This document shows positions 33,561 to 45,133 of a DNA stretch of 64,000 nt, one piece after another. Made by a program: the position numbers and the translations under genes. Origin of the DNA: Trichosphaerium sp. ATCC 40318 (lineage: Eukaryota > Discosea > Flabellinia > Trichosidae); assembly GCA_038496445.1 (NCBI GenBank), contig JALMLS010000086.1, positions 55,535-119,534 on the forward strand, in the 5' to 3' direction. The notes beneath the pieces are model-generated. The model was not told where the DNA came from. It saw nothing but the letters and a program-made list of their open reading frames with translations, and ran no database searches. The first letter of the stretch is position 1, and each line of letters opens with the position of its first letter.

Positions 33561-35632
33561 ATGTTAAGAAAGACAATAGATGTTGCTGAGCGTGTACCAC
33601 CTCCTGGACGGCCCACACATTCCAGAAGAAGTCGTCTATTCTCCATTAAAAAGAGGAGAAGACATAGGTCGGCTAAATCAGTAGATAACAGACGTCGGAC
33701 GAGACAGAAGCAGACAGCAACGAGTATGAACCTGCTACTTGTTGGTACGTCTTTTTTTTTTTGGGTTGAAAAAAACACGGGCAAAAAAATCCTCCCCGTC
33801 GCTTCGCTATCACGTGCGCGTAAATACAAATTACTATTGAGTGAACAAAAAAACCTAGGAGCTGTGGGGTTTTTTTTTCTTTCACAAAAGCCTTTATTCA
33901 CCTTCTTTGCGTTGAGATGAAGGATGTCTTTGTGTTGTTAATTGAAATTCCGCTCAACTTCTAGGTCTTTTAAATTTTAAATTTCGTGTCTGACAGCCCC
34001 TATTTTTGTTAAACTAATTAAAACCTTTCTATTCTTTGTATTCTCAATATGTTTTAAGTGTTTTAATACTTTTTAGGAGATAGGTCTTCACTTGAAGAAA
34101 TGTTATTGGTCATGAAACGAACAGCACAACAACATGACAGGTCAAATAGAGCGATGGACACTTACCGTATTTTTATCCGCCAAACGTGCCTTCGCGAACT
34201 CAAAAGTTTCATTAATACTGCAACACAAAATATGGTACATGTGGAGTCCAAAAATCAGGCACGTGAGCTTAAGAAGACGCGTAATTTATGGTTAAAAACT
34301 AATACAATATTTGTGATTTGGAAAAAAAATCTCCTCCATTTGTTCTACTTCTTTCGTTAACTTCTAGCCCACAGGTTATCTCCCAGAAAGTATGCCGTTT
34401 GTCTTCTATGACCACATGGGATGGCGTTGTGAGTCATAACGTAGCTGCATTGTATGCAGACAAAGCGCTAAAAACAGTCGAAAATAAATTAACTTCCAAG
34501 CACAGAAACTCAGTAAAATAGTACGAAAAAACACTCTTCTCCAAAAAACGTGTTTGTTGTCTTCCACTGACGATCTTTTTTTTTTTTCAGTTGGCGTAAA
34601 AATATATCAAGAGTAGCAGATCCAAAATATCAACCAACAATACAAGACATTATTTTGTAAGTGGTAGTAGCGGTAAAAAAAATCCAACTTAAATTCAAAC
34701 GGTTTTTTTCTTTCTTTGTGGCTAGTTTGTGCGATTGATTTCTATTATTTATTAATGTCGTATATTCTAGGTCACGTTCTATTATCACAGGCATAGAAGA
34801 AGAGTATCTACAGTTCCCAAAAATATCATTCAAAACAGTTACTTTACTCGGAGATCAAGAAACAAGTGTAGATTTATCAAACCATTGTGAACGCTTTCAA
34901 GTTGTTGTTTACTGTGTAGACGTGAGCCAATTCGATAAGGTAATCTAGCGCCCTTACAGAAAAGTTTTGCGCCATCACGTGATTTTATCAAACTCAGAAA
35001 AACTTACTTATTCCCAACATAGAAAAATCGTGGGAAAAAAAAACAAGACTCACTTGGAAGAACATTGGATGATTTCAACAAGTGGTGTAACAGTATTGAA
35101 CATTGTAACACTCCTTTCATATTGCTCTTTACTGGTATAGAGTCATTCTCTGTAAAGCTCAGATCTGGTACTGATTTTGGAAAGTACTTTGAAGGCTACG
35201 AAGGTACACACCTACATTACATTACAAATACACATTTTTCTATGGTAACAAAAGATCTTCCTCTCGTAACATGTGATACTATCGTGTACTTGAGTGTTGT
35301 ACTTTATGGTTCCATTTATAGTGCAACCCTTGTTGGTAGAGCAGAAAGAGACAAGTTTTTTATTTGGTTTTTTTATTCCATACTAAGTTAATATTAAGGT
35401 GCTGCTGATGATGTTGAGAAGGCGTTAAAACATATCCGAGAACAATTTCGGGAACGTAATTATTCTTCACATCTTGTTTTACCTTTATTCGTACGCAACC
35501 ATTCTGAAGAAACAATTCAATCTATAATAGACGTACGTATCCAATTTAATGGATTTTTTTATGTTGCAAATTGCACGTGTTGTTAACACGTTTTATGTAA
35601 AGGCTATCCACGATTGTGCTCGTGATGATTGA
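33561..35632 (+). CDS. Degenerate G-protein alpha-like protein (pseudo-GTPase)
   Basis: Nine or so exons in phase. After a basic N-terminal extension (KKRRRHRSAKSVDNRRRTRQK) the chain follows a G-alpha subunit: the strand MNLLLVGD, a helical part with YRIFIRQTCLRELKSFIN, MTTWDGVVSHNVAALYADKAL, KYQPTIQDIILSRSIITGIEEEYLQF, and CNTPFILLFTG. All nucleotide motifs are lost: GAGESGKS is replaced by GDRSSLEE, DVGGQRSER by LLGDQETSV, NKxD by FTGIESF and TCAT by LFVRNHS. It should therefore not bind GTP in the normal way, and could be a scaffold or decoy for receptors, beta-gamma or RGS proteins. The intron 34259-34374 needs a GC donor (GCACGTGA). The open frame through nine exons argues against a pseudogene. 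Confidence 0.75.
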
Positions 35633-36359
35633 TAAGGATTGTTATTGATAAATAAAAAGCACTTGTTAATAAAGAAACAAAGAAAGAAAAGTGTAAAATA
35701 CAATAAAGTCCAAATTTGTACAAAAATTTTTTTTTGTTTTTCACGTGCTAAAATAACAAGTTGCCTGCCGTTGAGTGTATCCCTCCACAACATTGCCGTA
35801 TACAACCAAACGGAATGATATGACCTCAGTTTTTGTGGACAGAAGAGATTGTCGAGGGTGAGGGTGCTACTTCTGTGTTGTTCGGACTGCTTGCCTTCTT
35901 TGAAAACTAAACTGAAATTGTGTTCCAGTGTTGTTCTTTCATCTACGAACACCAAAGTATACTAGTATTGGAGCGTTACTTGGGAACTCCTGTTTCACTG
36001 TTCTAAATAGCCTCTCTGGTATTACATTAATTACTCTGCCCTATACACAACCGTAGTTAGGTCTTTTATGTGTACAACGCAATTTTACGTACTGAGTATG
36101 ATCTAATTATGCAGGTTTTAGGCTGACTGTACGTAATGCGTAGATTCCCTGGTACGGACTTATTTGCGGCGTCTATGATGAGATACCTCAACTGTTTGAT
36201 TGTAATGTCTTCAGATATTTTTAAAAGAAGCGGAAATGCGCCAGCTATGTTTGAAAGAGAGATATGCGGTGTAAGCCGTACTTCGACGATTGACTTTACA
36301 AGAGGTTTTGTTTTTCCTTTTCGCCTGATAGGAGCCCTGGGTTCCTTCCTGTATGCCAT
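35593..36359 (-). CDS. Unknown protein, possibly ubiquitin-like fold
   Basis: Exon 1 runs from ATG 36359 and holds a basic start (MAYRKEPRAPIRRKGKTKP) and a beta-rich segment (VEVRLTPHISL ... FPLLLKISEDITIKQLRYLI). A GTACGT donor after RSYS and an acceptor at ccaatactag join it in phase to YTLVFVDERTTLEHNFSLVF. The strand/helix alternation suggests a beta-grasp domain, but no family is clear. The 3' end is unsure: the frame runs to TAA at 35593-35595, overlapping the last exon of the opposite gene, and a GCACGTGA inside it near 35745 could be a further GC-type donor. Confidence 0.45.
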
Positions 36360-36779
36360 GGTTATGTTCTTATGGCTTTAGAAGCGCCAGTAAGCTAATG
36401 CTCGCTTAAACGATTTAAATCTATTTTGTTGCCTTTACATGGCACAACTTTTCTGTAGAAGAAGAACACGTGAAAAAACGCACCTGTATGTGTCTTTTTG
36501 GTTTATAGTTTTGCCTTTTTACCACGTGACACAATAAATTTGAGAATACTACTTTAATTATGAGAAATTTAGTAGTTTTTCGCTTGATTCCTCACTGGAG
36601 CATTGGTCATGGCAAGAATACCAGGACGTACTGACAACCGTGTATGCAAACATAAGGGTCAATGTGGTATCAAACTGGTGAAAGTATAGCCCTGCTTCTA
36701 TACGCATATGAGAGGTGGAAGCGTTCAACAGATGTTACTAGAATTTTTTACTGAAACTACAAATCTAAAGTACATTAAC
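36360..36779. other. Intergenic, nothing recognised
   Basis: Two CACGTG sites (near 36467 and 36522); no supported exon. It is the promoter side of the gene at 35593-36359 and the 3' flank of the phosphoesterase. Confidence 0.4.
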
Positions 36780-37850
36780 CTATGCGCTCGCTTTCATGTC
36801 AAATACGATTACTCTATTACAATTTACATTGGCAGCATTAATATAGGTTGTTCCACCAACACTGGTAACACCATACCTTTAACAAAACAATGAGATTGCA
36901 AACAGTACTTAAATCACGTACCCAGAGTGTTGATGCCCAAACAAGTGTATTAATGGTTTTGTAGCATTAATAGCTCTAGTGACTGTATCACAGTTTGGTA
37001 CATGGCAATGCACTGTATTGAGTAAGCTACAAAAACACAATATAAAAACTCACTGTGTTTAGGCCCGTGTGTCATTAAAATGTCAACTTCTTTTGGTATT
37101 TTTGAGAATCTGTTTAATGTGCAAGACCCTTTCCAACCAAACCCACATATGGTTATACCCTCTACAACAACTACATCATCCTAAGTACATATTATCAGAC
37201 ACAACAATACCAATTCAATGATTCTTGTGCGGTAATAAAAAGAAAGGACAAAGTTTCATGTTTCAAAGTGATTCGAATTGATCCTCTTGTCACGTGTTGC
37301 GTACTTGTACAAATGTGCAATGCTTTGGTAGCTCGTTTGCAATCTTTTTATTTAAACCACTTGGATCAAATGGAGGTGCATCGTGATTACCAACAATGAC
37401 AAGCTTATGTTTATGTGGTAGAGAAGATAAAAAGTTGCAGAAAGTGTCAAAATGTTCATGCTTTCCAAACCTGGTAAAATCACCCGCTGAAAGCTGTCAT
37501 TAGTACAATGGATCGCTTACTATAACATAACAAAAGTTGGCGCATTTACAGACGAAACGTGAAGAATAAACGGCATTTGCAGTCAAAAAGCATAAAACGA
37601 GGTTTTGGATAAACGACTCGTACTGTGCAGGAAAATATCGCCTTCTGGTATTGGCAGATGGACATGTTGCCAATTATGAGTATCACTCATACAAACTATG
37701 CGTACTACGCCATCAGCATCGCTTTTAGGTGGTATGACGGGTTTCTCGGCTGAAAATTGATTAAATCAGCAATAAAAAACAATTACGATTACCCTTCATG
37801 CTACCAACGCCGTAAACGCCTAAAAGTGTAGCTTTTGAAGCTATTTCCAT
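36780..37850 (-). CDS. Calcineurin-like metallophosphoesterase (MPPED type), copy 1
   Basis: Six exons in phase from ATG 37850 to TAG 36780-36782. All five metal-binding motifs of the family are visible in order: SDTHN, HTGDFT, GNHDAP, THGP and FGHQH, followed by GYGVTSVGGTTYINA and the end NRVIVFDM. This matches the MPPED1/2 layout (about 300 residues), dinuclear-metal phosphoesterases of the cytosol. The second copy is at 46743-48097. The THGPKH exon joins to MHCHVPNC through an acceptor chosen by phase. The last intron starts GTACGTGATT. Confidence 0.88.
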
Positions 37851-38461
37851 CACTTTATGGATTGTATATTTTGTTTTACACCTAAACAAGGCGACAATGT
37901 ACTATTCGAACGTGCGCCACTTGAGGTTCTGTTAGTTATGTATAATGTGTTTGTATTGAGCTTTTTCCTCAAATTTCAACGAAAAATGTACAAAAAGTGA
38001 CGCTCACTGGTAAGGTACGTATTACAGTACATGTACGCAATTACTCCGCACAAAAAATAAAAACCGATATCTCGTTGACAAGTGCAACCACCTCATCCTT
38101 GCTCTTGTTTTTTTCAGAACCGTAAAGTGAGTACTCACCTCTTTGACATGACACTTTCACAACTGTCAGTGGTATCTTTTTTTCTTTGCACCAAGTAGAG
38201 ACAATCATTTTACATACGAACATTTAACTTTGTTTTGGGATCTTATACAAGCTAAAGTGGTTGCGCTGACGCGTGTGTAGGGAGAGGTTAAACCGCCAGA
38301 ATATATTGGCACTAAATACCTTTCATCGTTGAGAAATATTTGTTTATTAGAACATATGCTTTACCTGCAACAACGCGTTAGAGAGAGAATGGCAAATAAA
38401 TAAAAAAAGACTTCAAAAAAAACACGGCGAAAAAATGATTTAATGTAGTGATTTTGAGTAC
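37851..38461 (-). other. Intergenic with a possible 60-codon gene
   Basis: On the - strand 38041-38223 starts with a true ATG and reads MFVCKMIVSTWCKEKK ... VVKVSCQRGEYSLYGS ... DEVVALVNEI to a TAA. It looks protein-like but matches nothing I know and could be a chance frame. The rest of the 600 bases shows nothing. Confidence 0.3.
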
Positions 38462-39036
38462 TTACTTAGCATGAGGGTGAGCTGTAATGTAATTGATGGC
38501 GTCTTCGCATCCGTGGATTTTTTCCGCCTCAGTATCTGGGATTTCAATGCAAAACTCGTCTTCAATGGCCATAACTAGGTGTCGTAAGCAATGAATTTTC
38601 AAAATTATGATAATTTAGAGTGTTTCGCCGCAGAAAAACAAACGGGTCCAAAGTTGTGCGAAAACTACGTGTTGGAGCACAAATAAAAGAAATTGAGCCT
38701 TCGCAATTAGAATAATACGCTTATTCAAACGAAAAAAAACAGATTTGAGCTCAGTGTGTTTAACGGGCTCAAAGGGCGCGTACCAAGCTCTACTGCGTCG
38801 AGCGAGTCTAATCCAAGGTCGGTCTCGAAGCGAGCCTTCTCAGTAACAGCTGTAGGGTCTACCTTTTCGAAAGTTTTGACGCAGTTGATAACACGGTTAG
38901 ATACTTCTTCTGCAGTAAGACCAGCGGATGCGGCGTATGCTCGAACAGAGACATTTGTTTTGATAGTAGGTGTGTTTTTTACACGGTAGGTTGAAGTAGC
39001 TGGCATGGAAGCCCGTACGAGTAGTCTGTTGAGCAT
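38462..39036 (-). CDS. Mitochondrial acyl carrier protein
   Basis: Two exons: 39036 down to the GTACGC donor near 38780, then about 38571-38462. The N-terminus is an amphipathic, arginine-containing targeting peptide ([20 protein letters not shown]). The carrier domain follows: [17 protein letters not shown], then [25 protein letters not shown], with the serine of DSL as the phosphopantetheine site, and the end [17 protein letters not shown] serves mitochondrial fatty-acid (octanoyl/lipoate) synthesis and is a part of complex I (NDUFAB1/AcpM). Length (~120 residues) is normal. The start codon is fixed by the targeting peptide. Confidence 0.93.
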
Positions 39037-39328
39037 CTTTAGTGTTTATAATAGAGTGGGAAAATTTCAACTGGCTAGTGAGGGCGGTCAAGAAAAAGTC
39101 AAATAGTGGTTTTTTTGATCGCACGCAGTTGTTTGATGCGTGACGCAAGTTTGCTGTTCTTCCGCTCAATTCAACTACAGTTATTTTTGCACAATAGTGA
39201 TTTTTAAATATCTTACATTTCACTTAGCGGCTTTTTTTTTTTTTACAAAGGGCAGCCAAAAGTCAGAAAAAAGAGAAACCCTCAGCTAAGACATAGAGTA
39301 TGTCAAATTGTTCGAGATATTAAACGTA

Positions 39329-42109
39329 TCACTGAACGTTCTCTCCTGCAGGCTTAGGCTCTTCAGTCTCTTTCTTCAACGGCCACCAGAACAGCTTTAC
39401 AATTTCGTATCTGGCGTCCATTACTTCTACAACATCGTTACCCCACTTAATATCGCTCCAGTCAACGCCTTCAGACTTGACAGATATTTTAGATGCTTCC
39501 AGAGGTAGAGCACAAGAAGCAAGTTTTTTGTGAGTTAAACGAGTAGCATCCAGTACTTCGCTCCACCGATATGTATCATACTCTACACCATCTACTTCTT
39601 TGGTGCCAATTTGAGCAAGTTCGTACCTAAGGAAGATGAGTACAAAATCCAATGCAACAACGTGCAATGCTATTCGCTTTGCGTGACTGAAGATTTCTTG
39701 GTTTTTTTTGTTTGGCAATTTTTGAATTTGGATAGAAAAGGCTATACAAGCGCCGTTTTGCAAACGGTAGGTACATACCGTTTCGTCCTTGATTCTAGGA
39801 ATAGTATAGCTTGTTTCAAGCGATAGGATGTCCACTGTGTCTGTTTTAATCCTCGGTCACAAATTAAACTGAGTCCGTACGTGAAGCTAAGGTGCTATGA
39901 GTGGCGATAATTGGCGATCAATAAACAAAAATAAAATATTCGGGTAGTTCAAAAAAGGCTTGAACGATGTGATTTTAGGTTTAATTTCGTTTAGGAGAAC
40001 ACAGTTATGCATATAGTATGCTGTGGGTGTACCCACGTTACGTTGTTTAAAGATACGAATTAAAACGAGTTTTAAATTGTTGGTTTCGTACCACGGTTCG
40101 TTGGATAGTGAATATTTTACTGTTGTGGTGTCTGGGAATAGATCAAAGTGGTATTTGCGTGCTAGTCGAGAAAGTTAGCAAAAATCCGTACAAAAACGAA
40201 AGCAAACAGCTCTGCTACAATATATAGGCTGTCTTGAGTGTAAAAAAGTGGTTCGCCGGGCTTGGTACGGTAACAAAGGCGCCAATGGTTTGAAAGCTGC
40301 GTATAAAGCCGCAAAGCGATAAAGCGAGCGAAAGAAAGGCTATCGAAGGTGCTAAAAGGGAGAAACCAAAAATACAAAAGGAGTTTTTGATTATTTGTAG
40401 CTAGTGTCGTAATGACGTACCAGGATCATCTGGGTCTATATGAGATGGTTGAGGCTTGCTCGCTACTGCCCAGGGCACTGGTGAGCCTTTTGCTTGGCCG
40501 TTCATGTGCCTTCTATTTTTTAACTCCTCCGTTATACGATTTGGCTCTTTTACGATTTGAACGCTCTCGAATTTGAGACTCACGTTGTGCTTTCCCCAGT
40601 TGCGTGACAATAAGTCGTTACTTAAGGACCCGCTGTACTTTCTTTGACCTTTTTTTTTTTGGGTTAGTTGAGTTGATTGGTTTTTTTTTTTAGCTGTTTT
40701 CGTTACGCTCTAATTTTGACAAGTCTCAAATTGGGGTTTAACGTTGTAGTACCTGGCAGAATCTCAAATCGAACGCGAAGAGCGTAGAATGTTGGCGTCG
40801 TTTTGGGGAGTGAGTAGGATGATGTGTGGTGAAGGATTGAGCTATTGAAGTTAATGTCAGGTCATTGTGGTCTTTTTCAAAAAAAAAACCAAAGGAATTA
40901 GTTGCCTCGCATGGAACTACTTGCAGGAGTAGGTTTTACTCCGTTATTGCGTTATCAAAGTTCCGTTTTTTAGGTTTTTTTGGGAAATAGAAAATCTTGT
41001 TATCAAACGCGTACACAATGTCTGAGTCGTCTGTGTAAGGGTTAGATCCCCATATTTGTCTTGAAGAGAAAACTTGGTTGTTGTCTTTTGTTAGAAAGTC
41101 TGCAGAAACATGAACCTTAATTATCATCAGTATTAGGAAATTGTATCGCTTTGTTCGGGTAAGTTGGTGTATAAACACCGTCATGCAATAGCGCATTAGT
41201 CAGCGTTCATAAAGGCGTTGCAACAGAATAAAAATTTGATACGACAATTACAAAAAAGGAAAATACCTTTGGCTTGGTACGAAAAAAAACACTGCTACTA
41301 TTAGTACCTCTAGGATGGAGCCAATGTGAGGCTCTAACGTTTGTGGGAGCTCTCCTGGTATATAAAGAACAGGGCCGACAATTTTGCGACCTTCGAAAAG
41401 CTCTATAACAAGTAGTCAGGCATTGTAGGCTTAGCAAATTAATGATCATGAATTCTCGAAATAGCCAGAAACTTAAATTACTACAAAGTTTTTTTTTCCT
41501 CCAATGTTAAATCAGAACTATGTGGCGTTTTTAATGCACGCGTATTATGAACTTGGCTAAAAAAAGCGCGAGCGCAGGTACTAAAAAAGGGTTTGGTGTG
41601 CAGAGTTTTGCCCTTTTTCAATTGCTAGTATAAAAAAAGTGTTCTTTTGAAAAAAAAAGCCACAAGTGCCAATGAGTCTGCAATGTAGTGATAAAGGTAT
41701 TTTGCGTTTTTCGGCGTTCGCTCGGGTAATTTTTTGCTTCCTAACGATATTTTTTTTTTTCCCATTATTCGGCAATTGTGCTTGTGAGTCATTGTGTTAT
41801 AGACTTCACATAGTTTCAAAACGCGTACAAAACGCAGAGACGTTTATGAATGTCAGAAAAAGAGAAAACCGTTTCACACAAACTGGCAGTACCTTTCTTC
41901 TCCCATTTGATATGCATTGCTACGGTTGGAGGGCTGGTGGGGTCCAAATAGGGTCTAGAGTTAAAATTTAGGTGCATAAAAGAGGCTGTGCTTGGTGAAA
42001 CTACGTCCTCAGAAGCGTACCTATCATGCTGCTTATTGTGGTGAACTTTTCGTCTTTTCCTGGGGTGGTGCCTTGATACACGCGTTATTCTACTGTCTCT
42101 CGCCAGCAT
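39329..42109 (-). CDS. Rxt3-like histone deacetylase complex protein
   Basis: At least nine exons from ATG 42109 (MLARDSRITRVSRHHPRKRRK, nuclear-signal-like) to TGA at 39329. The core matches the Rxt3 family: VGPVLYIPGELPQTLEPHIGSILEV, RQIWGSNPYTDDSDIVSILHHT, FEILPGGQRKYSGSLSNDLLSRNWGKHNVSLKFE, FDLFPDTTTVKYSLSNEPW, and RYELAQIGTKEV...YRWSEVL. In yeast Rxt3 belongs to the Rpd3L deacetylase complex, so a chromatin repressor role is likely. The intron 40166-40422 is long (about 257 bases) and contains a misleading open stretch. Junctions between SLALV and LFEGRKIVG, and the join before SLHVVALDF, are chosen by phase and less certain. Length is about 450 residues. Confidence 0.72.
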
Positions 42110-44248
42110 AGGAGTTGAGTGTACAGGATTGACAGACGTTAGGCAATCAACCTGAAACTGCTACATCAGATTCTGGTTAATACGCATGTTGCAACTACGT
42201 TGTCGATATGCAATGGCTAAAAGGTAAAACAAAAAAACTCGAAACAAACGAAAAAACAAAAAAAAAAAAACAAACACGATTTTTAAAATGACAGTTCTAC
42301 GCAAACGCTTCTGGCTGACACTGGAGCGTATGGTAGGGTCAATTTTTTATAGTTACTCATAGATCCCTTTCGTAATTGGCGTTTTTTTTTTCTGTGGGTG
42401 GCTACAAACACTGCAGTAGCAATGCCGTAGCGAGAGGTCTTTTGTGTCACGTACACTTGCTGCTCTTTTGCTCATGCTTTCGGTTTTTTGACTATACAAG
42501 ACGTTCGTAAGTCAATTGCTTCGGAAATTAGCGGTCAACACCAGGTTAGTGTATGACGGACGATTTGGGAGCTTTTGAAAGCGATAGATTCGTATATTTT
42601 CTTTTTGTTTTATTTTCTTGAAGAACCACCACCGCGCCTTTTTAAATCACATTGGTGCGCTCGGTAAAATTGTAGCTCCGACTGAGCGTTATGAGCTGGT
42701 TAAAGACACGCATTACAGTTGAGAATAACACATAAACGCTTTATTATGCCGGCAAACGCCCGTCAACATTAAAACAAGCTACTTTCAAGCGTAACAAACG
42801 CCATTGGTGAGTCAAAACAGTTCTGTCAATTATAAATCACTAAACACTAATCACGCGAACAAATATCGCTTTGATACATGATGAGGAACGTTTTACAAAC
42901 CAAGTTGTATTTTTCCGTTGAAAAGTTTTATTCCTTTTGTTGACGTTTAATCAAACTCTCTCACTTGCCTGGTACAGTGATGAAGGACCTGATATTACAT
43001 CGCGAAGACCTGTGTCCGTATCCCCAGTTCGTCAATATAATAATTGTCCTTTTTTTTACTTATGCGCACCTGCTGTACCCTGACACATTATAACTCTTCA
43101 GTCACGTGCCACCACTTCATTTTTCAATATTCGGGCTTCGCAGTATTTGCTACTTGAGCCTCAAATGCATACATCAGCGTTCCTCACGTGATATACAATC
43201 GAAAGCCTCGGACTATTTGTCTATTCTGCTCGTTGTGAATTTGTTGAGATGTGAATCCGCTTTTACTACCACTGAAACCTTTGCGCGTGGGTTTTGTTGG
43301 TGAGGGTTCTGATAAAACCAGTTGTAGTATCTTTAGAAAAACCAGCAGTATGTGCAGGCTTGCCGGTGTATTTTCTGTTTCTAGACACCACGCTCCGCCT
43401 TACGTTTTAAGACGACAAGGAACGATGCGATGGCGTAAGTACATGTCCTGTAGTTGATTTCTGGGGCGATGTTTCTAATAGTTTTTCCGGTGTTGTTACG
43501 TCTTTTACGTGCTAGAATTGATACTGTTTGGGCATGAGACTTTTTTTTTTAATCGTGTATTTATTCTTAGGTTCGTGCAGTATCGACGCAATTGTTTATC
43601 TTCCTTACTAAAACAGGTGTTAGAAATTCTTTGCTTTTTTTGATTTGAAAATGTTTGCATGGTACCTTTGACCGTGGTTGTTGTTCGTGGTGTGCTTTGA
43701 ACGCAAGACAGCGTACAGTCAAGTACAGTATCACTAATGATGAGCCTTACAAGGCCTGTACTCTGCGATGTATTGCTGTAATTGCCTAGATAGGCACTCC
43801 CAGGACGCTTTTGATAGGCTGTCAGGTTTGAATTACAAGCAACTGCAAACAGGTGATTAGGTGTATGACTGAGTTCAAGACGCTACAACCAAACATACGT
43901 ATTAGTCTCTAAACCATAGCGTATAGATGGATTATAACTGGAGCAATAGCGATCTCATGTAGACCACAAGACGTTGATGCTACAACAGAGAAGGCACGTG
44001 AGCAATAATGAGAAGAAAAGGATTACCTACTTGAATCCTACTGTAGTCGTGTCGAGCTTTGTCAGAGTCTAAGCAGCAAGCGCTCTGGATTCTGCCGTTG
44101 GCTTGTAGATGTCTTACAACTTATCACACAGTGCATTACTTAACTTGAAAAAATGTAGTTTTCTGTAATCAACTCCAGTAAATACAAGCAAAACACCTAG
44201 TAAGCAAAATTAGTACTTAGTTCTGCGGTAACATTGCATCTAGAAGTA
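42110..44248. other. 2.1-kb gene-free stretch
   Basis: No exon, tRNA or rRNA is recognised on either strand. Homopolymer runs are frequent near 42230-42280. Three CACGTG sites occur (near 43102, 43188 and 43995). An open stretch at 43251-43457 (+) has no start context or family. A long promoter, a non-coding RNA or a decayed gene would all be possible. Confidence 0.35.
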
Positions 44249-44476
44249 ATGTGCTACAAGACAAAATGCGATAAATGCTCTTTGTGGACCTGGGCTGGCT
44301 GAGGCTTGCATATTGAGCAAGCCCTTGCTGGCGTGCCAGAAAAAGAACGTTGCGTTTGTAACAAAAAACAACAAGAAGAACCAACAGTAGCCGGTTTTGC
44401 ATCTGGCATGATGCGTTGGTTGACCAGTGCGAGCCCACAACCAGATGCTGGTACAAATACTGCCCCAGAGAAGTAA
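44249..44476 (+). CDS. Probable selenoprotein, TWxGUGxHIE family
   Basis: Single exon of 75 codons with an in-frame TGA at codon 18 (44300-44302) and a TAA stop. Reading U for TGA: MCYKTKCDKCSLWTWAGU, then GLHIEQALAGVPEKERCVC, then a loose tail ending TAPEK. I recognise the pattern C-x2-C-x3-TW-x-GCG-x-HIEQAL-x-GVP-x4-RC from small uncharacterised proteins of bacteria, plants and protists; there the TGA position is cysteine (GCG). Both flanks of the TGA match that family in one frame, and there is no GT or AG arrangement for an intron, so selenocysteine is the best reading. The CxxC and Cys/Sec set suggests redox activity or metal binding. A SECIS-like hairpin follows at 44520-44561. Alternatives: a nonsense mutation or a base error. 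Confidence 0.78.
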
Positions 44477-44519
44477 AACATGTTAAACGACTTCTAAATT
44501 ACTGTGGACGCAATATTCT

Positions 44520-44561
44520 ATGATGTAAACGCGATAAACCGTAAGGAACGCATTTATTGAC
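44520..44561 (+). promoter_or_regulatory. Candidate SECIS element
   Basis: It begins 43 bases after the stop of the TGA-containing gene and 217 bases after the TGA. ATGA (44520-44523) is followed by 12 bases, then AAA; the 3' side gives TTGAC (44557-44561), so the SECIS quartet (UGA opposite GA) is present. The stem between them pairs GTAAACGCG with CGCATTTAT: eight pairs and one C-A mismatch. The apical part, ATAAACC-GTAA-GG-AA, has the unpaired AAA followed by a two-pair mini-stem as in form II elements. The lower helix is weak near the core, with GCAATA / TATTGC possible further out. Confidence 0.65.
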
Positions 44562-44667
44562 AAAAATGTAACGTATTGCCTCACAGTAAACTGTTATTTT
44601 TATCTCTTGTTGCTGTCTCTTTGCTAAAACATGACAAATACAACCAATACAAAACGCAGGTGACCAA

Positions 44668-44698
44668 GAATTTCGGAAGTAACGTATCTCCGAAATTC
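44668..44698. repeat. Perfect 10-bp inverted repeat
   Basis: GAATTTCGGA (44668-44677) and TCCGAAATTC (44689-44698) surround an 11-base spacer. It lies in the 3' flank of the selenoprotein candidate and upstream of the next gene. It could be an RNA hairpin or a dimeric protein site. Confidence 0.5.
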
Positions 44699-45133
44699 CG
44701 TTCTTAGAGCTTCTTGTTTTTATCTTGTCCAACTAAATCTTTCCGCTTTCAGAACAAACACATAAAATCCAAGACTTCTAAGACGCTGTGGCACATAGTG
44801 AAAAGAGAGTAGCGTTGATTTTTTTCAGTTGGAAAAGTAAAAGAGGCGCTATTCGTTGTACTGAGTAATCGAAGTTGTGTCTGTCCCACTACAGCATGCT
44901 ACTGTTTCGCTTGGTCGATTGTTAACAGGCAATGGTGTTGTGACGTTACACTATCCTCATAAAGATCTTGATTGAGCTTGTGGGATTAACAAATAAGCTT
45001 AACTGGTGAGACAGGAACAGTATCTTGTTTGGCTTATCGGTTTTACACGGAAAGGCTATCACAAATAAATCTGCCGATGTTTATATTAGTGCACGTGATA
45101 CGAAACGTTACTAGTTGCTACGAAGAACGCCAC
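44699..45133. other. Intergenic, nothing recognised
   Basis: About 435 bases of upstream region for the gene at 45134, with one CACGTG near 45091. Confidence 0.4.

Noticed and set aside
40166-40500. A small one-helix membrane protein starting MNGQAKGSPVPW
   Set aside because: The apparent second exon (SIAFLSLALSLCGF) lies within an intron; splicing past it joins DPDDPG to ARKYHFDLFPD in phase and restores the Rxt3 pattern.
43251-43457. 68-codon frame on the + strand
   Set aside because: Arg/Ser-rich without family match, no splice partner, and within a 2-kb stretch that shows no other coding signal.
44217-44481. Three overlapping open frames on the - strand over the selenoprotein candidate
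   Set aside because: They are antisense shadows; only the + frame, read through TGA, matches a protein family.
44651-44715. The 10-bp hairpin as the SECIS element, using GTGACC as the core
   Set aside because: There are 17 bases between TGA and the loop AA instead of the usual 11-13; the element at 44520-44561 fits better.
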